Source of the DNA: Phallusia fumigata
Lineage: Eukaryota; Chordata; Ascidiacea; Phlebobranchia; Ascidiidae
Direction: 5' to 3'
Assembly: GCA_008931825.1 (NCBI GenBank)
Contig: QXVZ01008165.1
Coordinates: forward strand, 1-22,121
Length of the DNA stretch: 22,121 nucleotides
Part shown: positions 12,001 through 18,000 of the stretch, piece after piece
Layout: each line of letters opens with the position of its first letter
Position numbering within the stretch: position 1 is the stretch's first letter
The notes under the pieces: generated by a model
The model's input: the letters and a program-made list of their open reading frames with translations, nothing else
Database searches by the model: none
Told to the model about the DNA's origin: nothing
Translations under genes and position numbers: made by a program

Positions 12001-15000
12001 GGTCTGCAACAAAGCAGACAGTCAGAATGGTAGGTTGGTGGATAGAGTGACTGTGTACTTTTCCGTCCAGCTCGGACAAAAGCGAAAACGACAATTAATA
12101 GTTATTATCAATAAAGGTAGTGTTGATCACAAACTCAAAGTACTCCATACATAGTTGACTTACTGGAAAATTCATTCACTGTATAGTTGATCTGAAAACC
12201 TTGTATATCGCCTGTAACATTTTCCCAGAACTTGATGCCGATTGGGCGACAGTTCCCACTTCCGTTGTCTAAGGTGAAAACATTCTTTAACTTCACGCTA
12301 CCAAGCACCTTTTTCGTGGCATGCAACACTAGGTGCTGTGATGTCTTTTATGTAATGTTTGGTACAATATGCATCAATGTTTCGTCGAAATAAAGACTAT
12401 AAACACAGTAGTCAAAGGACCGCGAGGAAATTTTCTACAAACTGTCCGAATTTCATCTAATTTGTCAGTAATTTTAGGGTCTAATTGCTATAGCGTTATT
12501 AGGTAAAACACAACAATCGATGCACCACGATGGCATGTCCAACAAACTGTATTAAAATTTCATTAACATAGATAATCTGTAATAATTTAACCCCATCAAG
12601 GGGGCCTGTGGCGCAACGGGTGGGATTACAGGGTCAAGTTAATCAAAAAACAATTGAAAACTACACATGCAAAAAAAGTGACCACTAGAGGGTGCTGCAT
12701 GGAAACCACTAGGGGTCTTAAGTCATCTAGCTAGTTACAGCTCTCACAGTTCCAATTACCTGTTTTAGTGTATGTACCGCTGCAATTCCAACGTTTTCTT
12801 TTTCTGGGGTTCGCACGTAACCATTTGGGGAAATAGGGCAAAACGCCGCAATTAATGCACCACAATATTACATAAACTGTCCAAATTTAGCTAATTCCGA
12901 CTAGCGGGGTAACTAATGGGGCTATGCGATCGATTTATTATTTCGTTACACCACAATGACATGTTTCACAAACTGTTTTAATTTCAACGAATTCGGACAT
13001 CATTTGATAATTTGACCCAATTTAGGAACCTAGTGGGGTAACTACTGGGGTTATGAGGTTAAACAAGAAAATTTATGCACCACAATAGCATGTTCTACGA
13101 ACTGTAATGTGACCTATTTTTGGGGCTAGTAGAGTAACCCTTGGGGCTATGGAGTCAAATAGAAAACACACCGCCATGACTATATATACCAGCTGTGAAA
13201 GCTTTATCCAAATCCGTGGAAAAGTTGCAGGGGGGAAAAAGGAAAAAAACAGAGTGAAATCAACGTGCATCCCTTTAGGGAAGGAGACCAATAAAAACAG
13301 ATGAGGATTCGTCCTCGGAATCGTCGTGGATTCGAGTCCCGTGAAAAAGTGAGCTTCTGGCTATCAATGGCCACGTGTAGGCTCGTTTAATTGAAATGTC
13401 CGCAAGGCGGAGCTGTGGTTGTTCCACGAACTAAACGTGATATCTAGGGTTGCCAACAGTCCTTTACTTCAAAGGAAAATCCTTTATTTGTCTATTTGTC
13501 CTTGTCCTTTATTGAGATCTAAAATAACACTATTTGTCCTTTATTTTATAATTGTTTTGACTTGTGGTTAAATTTCTGAACTGAGACTCAAAGGAACAAA
13601 ACAAATCCAGCATATTACACAACAAGGCAGTGGTGAGGCCTTTTACAAAATCAAGCCGTAATTTGTTGTGAAAGAAACCTATGCAAGAAAACTTGTAACA
13701 GGAGTGCCAATGTTTTATGTCATCATCAGATTGAAATATTAATTGGAAGTGCGTTTTCGAGACATGATAAAATATCACTTAAGTCTTTATGTCCTTTATT
13801 GTAGCTTAACAAAGTTGGCAACCCTAGTGATATCAGATATCAACCAGGATGAGTTGGGCGTTGGTAATTATGCCGTAAGCAGCTGCGTAATGGTAAGCGA
13901 GTGCAGGTTTATTTGTGATGAAAGTGAAAAAAGTGACTTACGCAAAACGGGAACCTATTACGTCACACAAATAAAAACAGCAACTGTAGGCTGAGTGACA
14001 ATGAAAATAGGACAAAACATTGTGGGGATTTTAAGATTTATGATTGTGATAAAGTCGATACTTGTGACACCTTGCATTGAGACCCTTATAGCGGAACGTC
14101 GCCCCGACAATAAGTCTTGTTTTAACCGTTTCGACTAACTTTCACCATTGGTGTACAGTGTCCTATCCACTGAAAACGACCTGCCGTTTATATGTCTGTT
14201 GCTGCGTCCATTTTTACTGGGTAAACTTTTCTTTTAGTTTTAATTGCGTTGTTGCTTATGAAACAACACTAGATTACGCCACAGAAGCGCTGCTGTTAAG
14301 TTTTAATTTGGTGTTATTTTGGCCTATATCATTTTTTGCTCTTTTTCTGCAGTGTTTTTATGCGCCTATACTGATGATGCCACTATATTAAGGAAGAAAA
14401 ATATTTAGTTTACCAAACTGGAAATAAGACCTGAGGCATAAACTACACCTGCCCTGAAAAAAACGCTGTGATTATTGAGTGATTTAAGATTTGTTTTACC
14501 TACCGATTGCTAGTCCGTACTGGGTAGCATTGTAGCATACATCGTTGCGAAAAGTGGAGCAGCAGTTGTAACGTTCTGAAATTTATTCGCATGAATACAC
14601 AAGTTTGCCATTTTAATTTATTTAAGAAAAATCATAATAACAGTAAACATATTTATTCGGTTTACGAACGAATAAAATATACCTGTTCTTATTGCAGGTA
14701 GCTTTTCATCTGAAAAAATATGACACAAAACGTTACCGCAATTCCTGTGAAATTCCCCCGTGAAACGTATTTGCGAAATCGCAAACAATTCAAAATCAAA
14801 CTGAAAAATTGATGTCTATGCATTCAAACCACGCCCAATGCCATTATATGTCGATGAAATCGCCAACTTCAGGCAACTTGCATATCTGACATAAGGAATG
14901 GGCGTGGATGGCGCAATCTTCTTGGGCTCGCAAGGCCGTGGTTTCTAATCCCATTCGCTTGTGTTTTCCTGATACAGAAACTTTTCTAGTGCAGTGCCTT

Positions 15001-18000
15001 GCCGATAAGTGGTTCTTAACCTCTTTAATTCGCCAACCAGTTCGTGGTTTTAATATTTACAAATGGTCATAACGAAGGCCCAATTAAACATATACCGTAC
15101 TCTTTAGGGGTAACCCTGGTTAAGATCTAGTTGAACCCGTAGGGTTAACCAGGACTGAAATCCATGCAAAAACGAAACAAAAATGATCCTACGGAACTAC
15201 GATGATCGGAACAAATATATACGGATGTCCCACCAAAGAAGGGTAAAAATGATGACAATCAGCAAACACAGGTCAGCACATTTGCAGCTTATAATCGAAC
15301 GTTATGTTTGACAACGTTTAGTCTGTTACACTAAACTCTGTCGTAAGTTACCATGTGGTCGACATCAGTCAGGAAAGGTTCAAAAATGTTACCTGGTGAA
15401 CCATTCTTTGTGCAAACCATATTTGGGTCCTCGATGCTGACGGCACCTTCCTCGGTACAAACAGTAATATGGTGACCTAAAATAAATACCGCAGTTTTTC
15501 AAGCAAAATTAAATACATTGTGTAATATGGTTTACAAAACGTTACGCTCAAAATATATCTTTTTGTACTATTGCTGGTTACCGTTATCGTCCGGTGTTGT
15601 GCAGGTTGTCAGTTTGAAACTCGAGTTATCTGTAAAAACGAATACGTTGTTAAGGTAGTAAAGAATTTTTTTGAATCGGATCGGAGACAAAAATTCGATA
15701 GCTGTCAAGCCAAATGTAGCAAAACAAAGGCAAATGCTTTATTGCGACTGATTTGAGGGCTATGGTACCGCATATTGAGACAAAGCAGCACAAAATTCGT
15801 GGAGTTAACAGACTACTAGACAATGTTGTAATGACTCGAGGCAAGAAATCGGCTTGAGTCAAGACACGACTAGACTGAAATAACAAAATTGGTAAATTCC
15901 GTAGAAAAATCGTTTTTTTACCATCAAATCCTGGTTCTATCGGATTATTTTGTTTTTTTTTGTTTAAAAATCAGTGGTTTCCAACATTTTTCCGCTCGCG
16001 GCCCACTTTTGAAGACCATTTGTTTTGGCCCACTACGAGGTATCTAGTGCGAAAAGCGATAATGAAAAAGAACTCAGTGAATTATATCGAAAAGGGGAAC
16101 AAAATTGACTTAGCAACAATGATGAGATAAAGTTGCACAAATTACACAAATTGCATCTGATTATCCGTATGACAGCATTTTGAAACGCTTCGCGACCCTC
16201 CAGAAAGAGCTTCACAGCCCACCAGTGGGCTGCGGACCAGCGCTGGTCGAAACCAGTGTTTCTAAACCGTTTTGCGGATTTTTGTGTAAATTAAATTTTG
16301 TAGTGAAAACTTGGACCTACATCAAGTCATGTCACTCCAAAGACTCGAACTAAGCTTGAACCAATAAGTAATTCGTTTAGATGGTTTTGTACATATTAGA
16401 TGCAATATTTATGCAGATGTGGATTAGAGAAGATTTTAACATCGTACCATAGACATAGCTTTCAACTTTTGACCATTCATGAAACACAGGGTAGTGTTAC
16501 ATGATCAAAAAGGCTAAAAGGCTGTGCAAAAGCATGTTAATATTGATAGCACTCACTAAAATAAAAAAGCTAATTTAGTGGATTATCTATAAAACCGTTT
16601 TTCGTAGCTCTAACCTAGAGTCGAAGAATGAATCATGGTTGTGGGAGAATGATTGATTTTGAAGTGGCAAACTTTTGCGTTCCAGTATGGTGGATAGTTT
16701 AACGTACATCCTTCCTCTACTTTGTCTAAACATAGCAAATGCATTTGTTACTGAACTGCGTATTAAGCGTTGTTTACTGGACCCGATATGGAGACCACTG
16801 GGACATTGTCAACGGCCCGCAGAGCTGCTTGAGCACACTTTGGGCCAGGCAGCGTTTCGTTTCTTCGTTGTGTACGATGGTGCTGTTTATATTTCGTAAT
16901 ATAGCATTTTTAACACGAGCGTTATTCGCTGTACGTTTTCGTTACATCAAAAGTTTATGCTTTAATCAATGCTGTTTGAAACACATATATTTCATACTAA
17001 TGATGTAAAGTTTTTCTATACTTGTTCTTACTCTGTATTTTGAATTCGCTTCCGTTGTAGCATTTGTCAGGCTTGTACCGATAACAGCATCTCGAAAGTG
17101 TTTCTTAAAAATATAGGGGTAAAAGATTAACTCGGGACAAACCAAAACGAGTTTATTTAACAAACAGGACTTTTAACTAAACAAGTTTCACAATTTATGT
17201 TAGAGTTTAGTCACAGGTTTTCTGTAACAATAAACAATAGCTTGTGTCAAAATAAATGATAGTTTTGCTCATTTAACAAACGAATAATTGGACAGATATA
17301 TAAAACCATCCATAATGCTGTAAATGCGCATACTGGGATCTGTCCTAAAGCTTTCATGCAGGCCAATGATAACAGCACACTCATATATGAATCATAGTAC
17401 GCCAGGTTATGCCGACTCATAGTCGGCCTTCCGAGCATTTCCATAAAGCAAGACGTGACCAGAAAAATCTAGCCTGTTGTGCTCAACAGCCTTGATTTTT
17501 CTTTGCTCGAACCCACGACATTAGCCTTGATTTTTCTAGCCCACGCCTTGCCGATTAAAACTACTTGGAAGGCCGATTGTGAGACGGTATAACGCCTCTT
17601 GCGGGACTGGCGTACTGTGAACCATCCCTAAAAATGTTATTTCGAAATTAATCCCGCTTGTAACTACGGTTTCAAACGGCTTACCCTGTTCATTGATCTT
17701 GATGGCGTACCTCGCCGAACCTGATTCTAAACAAAACAAACGTTAACGTTCCGTATCACGCAAAGTTTAGAGCAAAACAACAGCCTTGTGTTTTAGCCTC
17801 TACAATTTCCAAAGGTGAAAATCGTTTTTTCACGTCTCACCCAAGAGATTGGCGCAATCTACGCCGTCGCCTTCCGTGCTGCATTGGGCCCGTTCAAGTG
17901 GATCTGCAATTTCAGCTCTTGGAAAACATCTCCTTTCACCTAAGACACATCATAACTGCAGAAAAGGAATTTGCGCATTTTCAGCGCTTGCTACAGTAAA

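Noticed and set aside
12600-12640. tRNA gene starting GGGGGCCTGTGGCGCAACGG
   Set aside because: Only the first arm looks tRNA-like; there is no anticodon stem or T arm, so it is treated as an inserted SINE fragment.
13932-14001. Possible exon YSCCFYLCDVIGSRF with donor GC|GTAAGT
   Set aside because: Cys-rich and flanked by strong sites, but the donor is phase 2 and cannot join exon 9. It could be a decayed repeat copy.
14050-14125. Possible exon LLSGRRSAIRVSMQ in phase 1-1
   Set aside because: The acceptor lacks a pyrimidine tract, and the sequence has no Cys or repeat counterpart.
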